Shown here one piece after another: positions 1 to 10,730 of a stretch of DNA of 39,806 nt. How positions within the stretch are numbered: the first letter of the stretch is position 1; the number at the start of each line of letters is the position of its first letter. The translations under genes were made by a program, and so were the position numbers. The notes beneath the pieces were generated by a model. The model saw nothing but the letters and a program-made list of their open reading frames with translations, had not been told where the DNA came from and did no database searches. Source of the stretch: Tubiluchus corallicola (taxonomy: Eukaryota; Priapulida; Priapulimorpha; Priapulimorphida; Tubiluchidae); the NCBI GenBank assembly GCA_030141605.1, contig JAQGDQ010001463.1, positions 1 to 39,806 on the forward strand, written 5' to 3'.

Positions 1-3000
1 TCCATCCTGCTTTTTCTTTTGTAATCGAGCGCTTTCTTCAGATGCACGTGACCAGAGCTTGAATTCGGGAATTCAAAGTACGTATGATCATCCTGAAATA
101 TCAAAACAACACTTCTATAATGTAAATTTACTGTTGAACGAAGGCAGGAGTATTGTTTTGAACATTCAAACTCTAATAGAAATAAATTTTGCGTTAGCAA
201 CAAAACTGCATTGAGTTAGTATTTCAGGAGAATAAAGGAAACAAGTAAACAGTGGAAGAACGAAAAGTTCGAGAATTTATAGTGTATTGATACTATGTTG
301 TTATCAGTATTAGAAACTTGATAGAATTAATAGCAATAAAGTATTAATGTTCATTGTTCAGACGCATCTAAGTTTTACCACGCATTGCAGTCTGTGTGTT
401 TTGTGGGACCACAAGAGAAATGAAGATATAAAAAGTAAATACATTTTTCCTTGAGTTTATTGAGGCTTTACAATTTGAATAGTCTGGCCATGTTGACAGA
501 ATAGGAGAAAGGTGACATAGAACGCAGGCAACCAAGCCGAGGAGGAATCAGAATGAGGTTTCAACCAGAGAACATCTTTACCGTATGTGGAAAGAAACAG
601 GGAGAGATGGAATTTCATTTTGAACAACTACCCTGGTTATCCACACACCGTCTACCGGGTCCTTAAAGAGAATTGCATCAAAACAAAGGCTCGGTGTTTT
701 CAACCAATTAAAAGATATCAAACTACAGCCTAAAGCAAATAGTATGCAAAAGTTCCTGTTTGAAGAGCTTCTCAACGAGGCACCCAATAAAAGTTCTGAA
801 AGGTAGCCTTGAATCTCAAATGCCAATCCATTTCTGTAAATGCAGAAAAAGAGACAGCTAGAAGCAGTATAGAAGTCACACATCCAACTGCTCACCAAGA
901 CCAGCATTGCTTAACTTTGCTGTCGAGCATGAACCATGACTATTTATGTATTTGCTGGAGAACACCAAATTTCGCACAGTAAATGTTTCCTCATAATTAT
1001 TTTGTTATCATAACCAAGAATTCTGTATTTCAAATCGTAAATTAAAAACGTGTATGTGCGGGCGCTCTCACATAGACTCCACATATAAAATATTTCCCAT
1101 GTCTTCCAAATAAATAGCCCCATTAAAAAACTGTTTGTACGCAGGAGCCCATAAAGTATCCTTCTCATACTTACTGTATAGTGATTAGGAACGATGGAAT
1201 AAACAATCTCGTTGTTCTCGTATTTAAAATCGTCATCTGTTGCTTCAACAGTGAAAACACGTCTACCAGGCGGGGTTGTCTGAAACATAAAAGAATTCAA
1301 ACATCTTTCACTCTTTCGACTGCTCTCTCGCTCGCTCTCTCTCTTCCTGTCTCTCTCTCTCTCTCCCCCTCTTCACTTACCTCGTTAACTTTTATATTCA
1401 TGTTTTGGTTAAGAATCCTCGGCTTATTATTGTTTATGTCCTGTATCCTAATCCAGATAAGAATCAACGAATACTAGAATAGAGAAATATCAGAACTTAA
1501 ACGCTGTTTTCAACGAAAACAAAGTCTCACAAGTTGGAAAGAAAAATAGCTAAAAAGTATTACAGATTGAAGAAAAATTAGCTAAAAATATTAAGGTTGA
1601 AAAAAAATTAGCTACAAAATGGCGCAGATTGAAGAAAAAATAGCTAAAAATATCACAGATTGAAGAAAAATTAGCAACAAAATGGTGTAGATTGAAGAAA
1701 AATAGCTAAAAATATCACAGATTGAAGAAAAATTAGCTACAAAATACTACAGATAGAAGAAAAATTAGCTAAAAATATCACTGATTGAAGAAAAATTTGC
1801 TAAAAATATTACAGATTGAAGAAAAATTAGCTAAAAATATTACAGATTGAAGAAAAATTTGCTAAAAATATCACAGATTGAACAAAAATGAGCTAAAATA
1901 TCACAGATTGAAGAAAAATTAGCTAAAAATATCACAGATTGAACAAAAATAGGTTACAAAATGGCGCAGATTGAAGAAAAATTAGCTAAAAATATTACAG
2001 ATTGATTGGCTAAACATATCACAGATTGAAGAAAAATTAGCTAAAAATATTACAGATTGAAGAAAAATTTGCTAAAAATATCACAGATTGAAGAAAAATT
2101 AGCTAAAAATATCACAGATTGAAGAAAAATTAGCTAAAAATATCACAGATTGAAGAAAAATTAGCTAAAAATATCACAGATTGAAGAAAAATTAGCTAAA
2201 AATATTACAGATTGAAGAAAAAATAGCTAAAAATATCACAGATTGAAGAAAAATAAGCTACAAAATGGCACAGATTGAAGAAAAAATAGCTAAAAATATC
2301 ACAGATTGAAGAAAAATTAGCTACAAAATGGCACAGATTGCAGAAAAAATTAGCTAAAAATATCACAAATTGAAGAAAAATAAGATAAAAATATCACAGA
2401 TTGAAGAAAAATTAGCAAAAATATCACAGATTGAAGAAAAAATAGCTAAAAAATATTACAGATTGAAGAAAAATTAGCTAAAATATCACAGATTGAAGAA
2501 AAATTAGCTAAAAATATTACAGATTAAAGAAAAATTGGCTAAAGATATCACAGATTGAAGAAAAATTAACTAAAAATATTACAGATTGAAGAAAAATTTG
2601 CTGAAAATATCACAGATTGAAGAAAAATTAGCTAAAAATATTACAGATTAAAGAAAAAGTAGCTAAAAATGCGCAGATTGAAGAAAAAACAAAAAACCAA
2701 AAAAAATTAGTTAAAAAATGGCGCAGATTGAAGAAAAAATAGATAAAAATATCACAGATTGAAGAGAAAATAGCTAAAAATATCACAGATTGCGAAGAAA
2801 ATAGCTGTTAAATTTCACAAACATGAGCAAGTACAAAACTTTGGGGCTTTTTTGCTTTACTTACACCGAGTTTCGGATCGTAAAGCTGTTCAGGCAAAAC
2901 GTCACCACGAAAATCTCCATGAGTACATATCAGGGGAACTTTCATTTTGGTTTGCCCATTCAGCTTTTCTTCTTGAGCCAGTATCTGTGAAAAATGAAAA

Positions 3001-6000
3001 GATTAACAGTGGCCCGATGACGCGAAAATTACACAAGTCAAATGTAATGATGTTAGGTGTAATGAACTCCATTCAGATTTTCAGGACATGAAATATTAAT
3101 TTTTATCTCCGGAACAACCTCATAAAAACAAGGACGTTCTTCAAGAAACGAATCACCAGTCTTTTTGAGATACTTCTCAGTCGTCTGTGATCGTAGAGTT
3201 CTTGGATTCCTCAGGGCTGCGAATGGTGTCAATACGATAATGACATAAAAATTGTGTCATGTGCGTTTAAAGTGTTTTCCATTCACAAAAGTGCGTTCAG
3301 TAAAAGCCTAATGCATCACTTTTTCAGCAGCTGTTTTAGCTGTTTTATGTCGCTTAAAACTAAAAATTCAAAATTTGCGTTTGTGTATAATGCGGATGCG
3401 GATGCGGAGGCAATTTCCCTCTGAGGAACAGTCTGCGGAAAAAAACAAAAGCAAACACCTGTACAAAAAGAATAACGCGTGCTGCATAAACGGGTTCATT
3501 GAAAACAGTATAAAACTGTTTTATCTATTCCGTACCCTCCCCCTAGCGCATACGCATCCGGATCTACATAAACGCCACTTAACGCATACCCAATCCGGAT
3601 CTACATAAACGCCACTTAATTCATACCTGTCCGGATGCTACATAAACGCCACTTAATTCATACGCATTCCGGATGCTACATAAACGCCACTTAATTCATA
3701 CGCATTCCGGATGCTACATAAACGCCACTTAATTCATACGCATTCCGGATGCTACATACACGCAACGTAAATGCTCTTTTTGGTCGAGACTCGTCCAAAT
3801 CGCTAATCATCTGTATGTTGTTCTTTTTGTTCTTGTGCTCGTTGGCGATGACTTTTTTGAAAAAAAGTCAAAGGATCCATGAATTTGCCATGGAGACACC
3901 ATGAAATTTCACAGAACATACTACGACCAATTCCACATCGGTTGACGGAGTCGGATTTTACATCCGCCATTTTGAATTAAAGATGGCGCTAATTGTCCTG
4001 AAACTTTATAGAAATACATCACAACGAATTTCGCATAGTCGGATTTTCGATCCGCTATTTTGAGCTCAAGATGTGGGCAATAATACCATTTTGATAAAAT
4101 CCTAAGGCTTCGCCAATTCGCAGTCCATCGTCATGACACTTTTTGGAAATACACTAGAAGAAATTCCGCATTGATTTCATGAAGCCAGATTTCCCATTTG
4201 CCATTTCCATTTTCGAAAAAAGTCTAAAGCTCCACCAGTTCGCAACGGATAGTTATCAAACTCTGCAGGAATACACTAGAAAGAATTATGCATCTACTGA
4301 CAGTGTCGGATTTTTGATTTACCATGTTAAATTCAATGCGAACAAATGTTCAAATTTGGCTGTAAATTGACTTTTGTAGTATAATTCTTCACAAGCATGG
4401 GCTATGTAGTAATTTACAAAAAGTATCTTTGTCGGGAAATCCAAAGTATAAGTGCCTATAATGTAGCAAATCCAGTCAAAATGCTGAGACAAAATCCAAT
4501 TATCTATTTTGCTCACAAATTGACTGTTTATCAACAACATCATACCAATCAGGTTCACATTATTATTACACATCACATTATTACAAAGATAGACAAGAAA
4601 TACACCTGCACTGTCGTACTCACCCATTTTGCTAAATCTTCTTTAAACTCCAGATAATGTTGCCCAGAAGTTTCTCTAATCTTAAACCAGTCTGAATCAT
4701 CTCCGCGCTCCCCGTACAATTTATTGTTGTGGTAGAACTTCAGAGATGGCGCTGTATGACGGCTCAAAGAAGAACCAATATCAAGCTTGATTGCATAACC
4801 TACAAGTTAAAAGTAGGATGTGAGTGCTCAACCGAGATGTAGACCCATACCTGGCATGGAGACCCATACTAGAGATGCAGACCCATACCGTGACATAATG
4901 TCACTACAGACAAAAAAATGTTTGGACACTTTTTTACCTTGTTACGTTGACGTTTCGAGTTTTTGAACCAATGACAATGGATTTCCAGATCTGCTTAACA
5001 GTTATCCATTTGGCTAAGTTTGCTGACAATAGGTTCATCCGTTTTTATTTTATTGTGCGGACAGGCAAGTTCGACTAATCGACCCGACTATAGTCGACAG
5101 TGTCAATAATTAGAATTCATAAACCTACAATAATCAGCCAGATACAATCTTCTTCAGCAGTTAGTAATCTACGTAGAAGTCCCGGTTATTTTCGTTAAGC
5201 ATGCGTGGTACATCTTCGTGCACCCAGCACCTTGCATTATCTTATGAAGTACACTCTCGCACGTCACTCCACGTACAAGTACACTCTCGCACGTCACTCC
5301 ACGTACAAGTACACTCTCGCACGTCACTCCACGTACAAGTACACTCTCGCATGTCACTCCACGTACAAGTACACTCTCGAACGTCACTCCACGTACAGTT
5401 ACACTCTCGCACGTCACTCCACGTACGAGTACACTCTCGCACGTCACTCCACGTACGAGTACACTCTCGCACATCACTTCACGTACAAGTACACTCTCGC
5501 ACGTCACTCCATGTACAAGTACAATCTCACACGTCACTCCACGTACAAGTACACTCTCGTACGTCACTCCACGTACAAGTACACTCTCGCACGTCACTCC
5601 ACGTACGAGTACACTCTCGCACGTCACTCCATGTACAAGTACAATCTCACACGTCACTCCACGTACAAGTACACTCTCGTACGTCACTCCACGTACAAGT
5701 ACAATCTCACACGTCACTCCACGTACAAGTACACTCTCGCACGTCACTCCATGTACAAGTACACTCTCGCACGTCACTCCACGTACAAGTACACTCTCGC
5801 ACGTCACTCCACGTACAAGTACACTCTCGCACGTCACTCCACGTACAAGTACACTCTCGCACGTCACTCCACGTACAAGTACACGCTCGCACGTCACTCC
5901 ACGTACAAGTACACTCTCGCACGTCACTCCACGTGCAAGTACACTCTCGCACGTCACTCCACGTACAAGTACACTCTCGCACGTCACTCCACGTACAAAT

Positions 6001-7717
6001 ACACTCTCGCACGTCACTCCACGTACAATACTATCAAATACAATAAATAAACCAGAAAAAATTATTACCTTTTTTGACGTTTTCATACACAGTGAGCCAC
6101 ATCTCATAAATGCCAGCAGGATCGCAGCCTCCTAAAAAAGTCATGTCATCCTGAAGCAATGAAGATGTAAGTGATTGATCTTACTGACAGTATAAAGTAC
6201 TTTATGCGTTTGCTTAGTTAACGAAGAGTGCGCTATGAATGCTCTAATTATTTTCAAGCTTCACGCAATATTATCTAAACTTGTTTCAAACAACTTACCA
6301 TTAAAATGACTGCGTCTAGCCAAATCGCGGCATACAAATTTTACTGAGCGTTACTACTACCGCAAGCTCTGCATGCAATAAGACAGAAGGCAAGTGGTAT
6401 AGAAATCCAAGACTAGTCTTTAAGCTTTATTTATGAAGAGCGCTTTCTTGCCCTTTAAACGTAATTTTGATCAATTGTGTGTATTAAGTAGAAGTCAATT
6501 AATGATTGTAGATTTTTAAGTAGATTTAGTATAGACATTATTGACTATTGCTTTCAACTAAGTGCTCCAACTGTTTGTACACAAAAATTTATTTATATGT
6601 ATTTTGTACAGTGGTAACAGTACAGAATGTGTACGTTAATTGCAATAAAGATTATGAATATTATTATTATATTCTCAATATAATAATACGGCACCAGTAA
6701 AAATAATTTCGTTGTATAGTGGATGGTGCGTTGTATTAGTTGTGTGTAGCTTATTGATGCTTTACGAAGAGTCTGATTATAAAACGACACGTTTATTAAA
6801 CATCAACACAATAAATATAATAGATAGCAATGCCAAAAGCCCCAGATCTAACGGCCCTCCGGCTCCGGCTCCCAGACTCAATCTGTGACTAATTCCTCGA
6901 GCTGGAGACCTCGCACGCTTTATATATCGTGCGCGGTACCCCGGCACCTCAATTTCTGAATCACGTACTCACGTGACACCACTCCTTAACTGGCTTCATC
7001 ATACCAGCATCTATCAACATAATTATTTAACATAATCTAACAGGTTCTCTTTACTGTACCACCTGTTAATTAGCTAGGCAGCCGGTGGACTATGATGAGT
7101 TACAAATTACTTCTTAACTTTATCTTATTCCGAAACAATATAGGCCAACCACCTCTTAAATTTCATAGAGTTCATTCTATAGTTATATCTTACTTTGCTT
7201 ATTACTTTAATTATTAATCAGTTGTCCGAAATGTTTTCATACGTACATTAAATTCAAGATACAAACCGGGTGAGTCATTTTCCTTGAACGGAATGATCTT
7301 CGTTCAGATTCCAATTATTCATTAATTGATTTCAATTTTATTTTCCTAATGAACGACTTAACATTCTAAAATGAATTCATAACATTACGATTATAAACAG
7401 CAGCACTGCACGCACGTTCAGCCAGGTGCCTGTGAAATCCTGTAGCATAAAAACCCGGTTGATCCTGTTAACCTGTTAACTGAAAACACATGAAAACCTG
7501 AAAAAACTGATTTCTTCACTTCCTGTTCAAACGTGGCATCTCTTTTTTACAAATCTACATTCAGATGGTGAAACTATCACTTACCGTTTTTAATTCTGTC
7601 ATATTTGGGAAATTTCCCTTCCACTCCAAGCAGATCATGGTCTCCTACTCTTTGGTAGCTGAGAGTAATACGTGTAATCAGTGAAGCCAGAAACAATCTG
7701 GCTTCCATCCGGCCCAT
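1..7717 (-). CDS. Cadherin-family protein, N-terminal part (possibly protocadherin-15/Cad99C-like)
   Basis: Seven exons join in one open frame with good GT-AG borders: 7585-7717, 6069-6131, 4624-4799, 2865-2984, 1381-1473, 1175-1279 and 1-92 (continues off the window). About 260 residues are visible. The ATG at 7717 follows an in-frame TAA two codons upstream; the first ~20 residues are moderately hydrophobic, a weak signal peptide. Exon 5 carries a cadherin inter-domain calcium motif (QDINNNKP, cf. DxNDNxP), and exons 6-7 the next repeat: VNETTPPGRRVFTVEATDDD, NNEIVYSI, then YFEFPNSSSGHVHLKKALDY (the FxI..TGxIxLxxxLDYE block). The protein should be a calcium-dependent adhesion molecule at the cell surface. 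The block ending LKKALDYKRKSR resembles the same position of protocadherin-15/Cad99C as I know it, but that subfamily call is a guess. Membrane and cytoplasmic parts lie outside. The first exon is the least certain. Confidence 0.8.
1310..1375. repeat. CT-rich microsatellite in a cadherin intron
   Basis: Impure (CT)n run between cadherin exons 5 and 6. It ends a few bases from the exon 5 donor at 1379-1380. On the minus (gene) strand it is a GA run. Confidence 0.85.
1530..2815. repeat. 31-bp AT-rich minisatellite, about 40 units
   Basis: Direct repeats of a unit like AGATTGAAGAAAAATTAGCT followed by AAAAATATCAC, about 31 bp. Copies vary by small indels (TATTAC/TATCAC, TTAGC/TTTGC) and a variant module with CAAAATGGCGC recurs. 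It fills almost the whole intron between cadherin exons 4 and 5 (1474-2864). No gene is seen inside. Confidence 0.95.
3540..3775. repeat. About 38-bp minisatellite, six units
   Basis: Six head-to-tail copies built around TCCGGATGCTACATAAACGC followed by CACTTAATTCATACGCAT. The first two copies are shorter and diverged; the last degrades to ACATACACGCAACGTAA. It lies in the cadherin intron between exons 3 and 4. Confidence 0.9.
3880..4350. repeat. Diverged tandem repeat of roughly 120-130 bp, about four units
   Basis: The phrases GTCGGATTTTACATCCGCCA, GTCGGATTTTCGATCCGCTA and GTCGGATTTTTGATTTACCA recur at similar spacing. Each is followed by an ATTTTGA-like stretch and separated by AAATACA(C/T) and AAGGCTTCGCC/AAAGCTCCACC phrases. 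It is an old, decayed tandem array in the same intron as the 38-bp repeat. Unit limits are approximate. Confidence 0.5.
4838..4892. repeat. Short direct repeats containing AGACCCATAC
   Basis: Three copies of AGACCCATAC within 55 bp (around 4845, 4860 and 4880), with AGATGTAGACCCATACC and AGATGCAGACCCATACC forms. Small array just upstream (gene sense) of the acceptor of cadherin exon 3. Confidence 0.6.
5248..6030. repeat. 30-bp minisatellite, 26 units, with a 120-bp higher-order block
   Basis: Near-perfect 30-bp units of the form ACACTCTCGCACGTCACTCC + ACGTACAAGT. Because 30 is divisible by 3 and the unit lacks stops in several frames, long repeat-peptide ORFs appear on both strands; I regard them as artefacts. 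The array sits wholly inside the cadherin intron between exons 2 and 3 (4800-6068). Variant units (ACAATCTCAC, CTCTCGTACG, CATGTACAAG) recur in the same order at 5491-5580 and 5611-5700, which indicates duplication of a 120-bp block. Confidence 0.97.
6720..7045 (-). mobile_element. LTR-like block (possible solo LTR), minus orientation
   Basis: Read on the minus strand, the block starts with TGTTAGATTATG, then has a GC-richer promoter-like stretch, a TATA box (GATATATAAAGCG, complement of about 6919-6930), and an AATAAA (complement of 6792-6797) about 125 bp later, and ends near CTACACACAACTAATACA. This order suits a retrotransposon LTR. I found no convincing target-site duplication and no internal coding region. 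It lies in the first cadherin intron. CGCACG...CGTGCG flanks the TATA box as a small inverted repeat. Confidence 0.4.
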
Positions 7718-9636
7718 GGCTTACTTTATTTCTCATTCAGTTGTCACATGAACTATCAGCTTCTCAAAACTCGCTCAACAGCATTTGCTCCTATGCTGTG
7801 TGAACTAGTGGACGAATTTTAAAAAATTAATTGCGTTTTTAGTTTTCAATGTGCCTGTGTTTGTTTCTAAGTATAGCGTTGCTATGGTTACACTTGTATC
7901 TGTGAAGCTTTGTTTTGTTTTTTTAAAGGACAAGAAAAGAGGTGCCTGACCTAGGCCAGGGTGCACCACTCACTAACCAAAAACGTATTTTTAATCTTAT
8001 TGAGAAGATACAGTAATTTCAAATTTTATTTTGTTAGTAACGTGTGCGATACGAATGCTCTGATTACTTTTTCAAAGTTTACACAATGTTTTCTAAACTT
8101 GTTTCAAATGACCTATTATCAGAATGGCTGAGGTCATCACGGGAGTTTAAATTTACAAGTTTTATACAGCGTGACTGCCGATTGAAGTGCTGTATGTAAA
8201 AAGGCAGTATGTAAGCGATATAAAATTTCAAAACGAATTTTTCAAACTTTTATGTAAGTTGAGGGTTTTCTTGTGGTTTAAAGGTATTGTGAGTACAATT
8301 AACTAGACTAGTTTTACATTTTTAGAAATCGTTCTCTTTTCATATCATCCAAACCAGACTATGCGAGGAAAATAAGAAACGATAAATAGAGTCACAAACA
8401 TTAAACTGCTGAAGGCTTTTTTAGATTGTTTGTGCTTCGTTTTCAGCCTGATTAAACAATTTTGTTATCCTTGATCAGACACGCGGATCTGTACTGAAGT
8501 TGACTGAAAGGCGTTTGTTAAACTTTATACAATTCATTTTCATTTTAGCCTGTCAACCCAGAGGCAGGTCAATCTCACTTTCACGTACTACATATAAGTA
8601 CGTATTATACTTCCTATTTACATACCAGGTTTATAAGTTAATGATATTCTTTTACTGGGCTTCACTATATCCATTGTACCTGTATATGATCTGTGAGTTT
8701 TGGCTTCCCTGTAAGCAAACAGTGAATAATGTCAATTCTATGTTATTTTTAAACTCAATCATTTTTAAAATGGAATGTCATTATTGTGTTGCTGGAAAGT
8801 GTTTGCCTTATATCATTCACATGTAACTAAAAAACACAACAAAAACACATGATATACATACTAACACTAAATTACCGTTTGTGTTCATTTATTTCAGAGC
8901 TGCTGGAAACTTGACATATAATCAGCATGACCAGACTTATTTCAATCAGTACCTATCACAGGAGTGTACATTTAAAGGCATATTTGCCTCAGTTAGTTCA
9001 ATGAAATTATAGTAGGTAGCAGCACAGGTATGCAAACATTGCATCTGTCGGCTGGTACATGGTAACACGACACCACCTATTGCCAATTAAGAGGAAACTT
9101 ACTAGCCCAATGCTCCTTTAATATACATGTAGTAAACCCAAACAATTTATATAAAGTGCAAATATTCATAAAACAAGTAACAAACTTGCCTGCAGCAAAA
9201 AAATGTAACATCAGGAACATACATAAAACATTTCACAATGAATTTTTAATATCACAAAGCTAAATAATGAAAATAACCAGAAATTATTTATTACAATGTT
9301 TTTAACGCCAATATCACATTGATGATCAGCGTTACCTACGAAAATAATAATCAATTAACCGTTATTTTAATACATGATATGCATAAAACATAATTCAATT
9401 TCACAATAACAGAATCGGCAATTACTAAAGCCATATTGCTACTACATAGCTGACAATTTAAGTGAGTAGTAACTAAAGACATTCAGTTCAACTCGCATAA
9501 AAATATTGTGTACTGGTAGCATATAATTTTCCTAAAAGATACAAATAGACACGTTTATATATATTTCCAAATTTGAATAATACATTGGCCTTTATCATAC
9601 ACAAACAATACAGATAAACTTTTTTTAAATTTAATA
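7718..9636. other. Intergenic region without a recognisable gene
   Basis: Stretch upstream of the cadherin first exon. Scattered AT-rich ORFs (the longest about 108 codons, near 8500-8826) show no family motifs, no splice context and AT-driven composition. I see nothing else that I can name. Confidence 0.6.
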
Positions 9637-9902
9637 CAGTCAAACCTCATTATAATGCCTCCCCCCTTATAATGCCAACCTCCCCATTTTTTCTCGAAAC
9701 AAAATGTCTATATTTGCACAAACGTAGGAATTAATGCACCTCATTATAATGCCAACCTCGCTTAATGCCCGCATTTTCTGGAAAACAAAATGTCTATTTT
9801 CATAGACTTGTATGTATTAGTGCACCTTGTTTTACTGGCAAACTCGCTTAATGGCAACTTTTTCTGGAGTCCTATAGCGGGTGGTATAAGGAGGTTTGAC
9901 TG
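9637..9902. mobile_element. 266-bp MITE with pogo/Tigger-like terminal inverted repeats
   Basis: Left end CAGTCAAACCTCATTATAAT and right end ATAAGGAGGTTTGACTG are inverted repeats of the Tc1-mariner/pogo type. A TA precedes the left end; the right flank is AA, so the TA duplication is imperfect. The interior holds duplicated modules (TATAATGCCAACCTC ... ACAAAATGTCTAT) about 85 bp apart. It has no coding capacity, so it is a non-autonomous element. It lies in the 3' flank of glutathione reductase. Confidence 0.8.
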
Positions 9903-10335
9903 AACCTTAAAAAACTATTCTATCCAACTTCTAGCTATACTATTATGTAAACTAAATTCAACTTATTAATATTAAAATGAGTTCTCAAAAAAAGGTTTAT
10001 ATGTAGTTATGTGCAGCACCTCTAGAAACAAAGTCAACACAAGTACTCAATACATAAACCGTGTTACTCTTAATGACAATGTTTCTTACGAATGAAGTCA
10101 TAAACATCAAAAGAGTCACCTGGACAGACTAAGCAGGCATTTATTTGTACTTTGTACTTGAAGGCACGTATAATTAACTTCATGATCACAGGACCGATTT
10201 TCTTATAATTCTACCAACATGAGAAAGTGTGACCTGTCAAATAGAATAAAATAGGGTACAAAAGCAAAGTAAATACAATTCAATCGGTATTTCCTTTAGT
10301 ATAAGAACTCTGGGTGTTAAATAACTGGAGTTCAG

Positions 10336-10341
10336 TTTATT
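10336..10341 (-). terminator. Possible poly(A) signal (AATAAA) of glutathione reductase
   Basis: TTTATT on the plus strand, i.e. AATAAA in gene sense, about 390 bp past the stop codon. It is the nearest canonical hexamer I noticed. Other copies occur farther downstream, so use is uncertain. Confidence 0.3.
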
Positions 10342-10730
10342 ACGATTGAAATTTGTAAGAACAGTTCACAAGTAAATTACACCCAAAACTTAAAACAAAT
10401 TAATTTTAACCCATAATTACTGAAGTTTTGAAACGACTTGACAGAAAAAAAAAACACAAAAGGCATTACGGTGTTTAGATTTGAATGAGGGGCATTGGAT
10501 CACAGTTTAAGGAATTACATTACTGATCAAAATTAATTGGAATAGCAGCTCAAATGCATCTCATTTTGAAGTGGAGTCTCGCTCGAGAATTTAAATTTTT
10601 TGAACATATATGAAAGTATCTCTTAAAAATAGTAGTTAAATTTAACAACGTTGACTAAACACTAAACTATTAATAATCCCTGAGAATATCTACGTTTATC
10701 AATTCACCCGTTTGTCTGCTACTACAGAAA

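Noticed and set aside
578-907. 109-codon minus-strand ORF between cadherin exons 6 and 7
   Set aside because: Its frame does not splice in phase, while exon 6 to the exon at 1-92 joins in phase and restores a continuous cadherin repeat.
1530-6030. CRISPR-like array interpretation of the regular repeats
   Set aside because: The repeats are head to tail with no unique spacers, and the DNA is eukaryotic; these are minisatellites.
5169-6107. Long repeat-peptide ORFs (up to 312 codons) on both strands over the 30-bp array
   Set aside because: The unit length is divisible by 3 and stop-free in several frames, so such ORFs arise automatically. The array lies within a cadherin intron.
8500-8826. 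108-codon plus-strand ORF with Tyr/Phe/Leu-rich sequence
   Set aside because: Composition follows from AT-rich DNA. No family motif, no promoter or splice signals.
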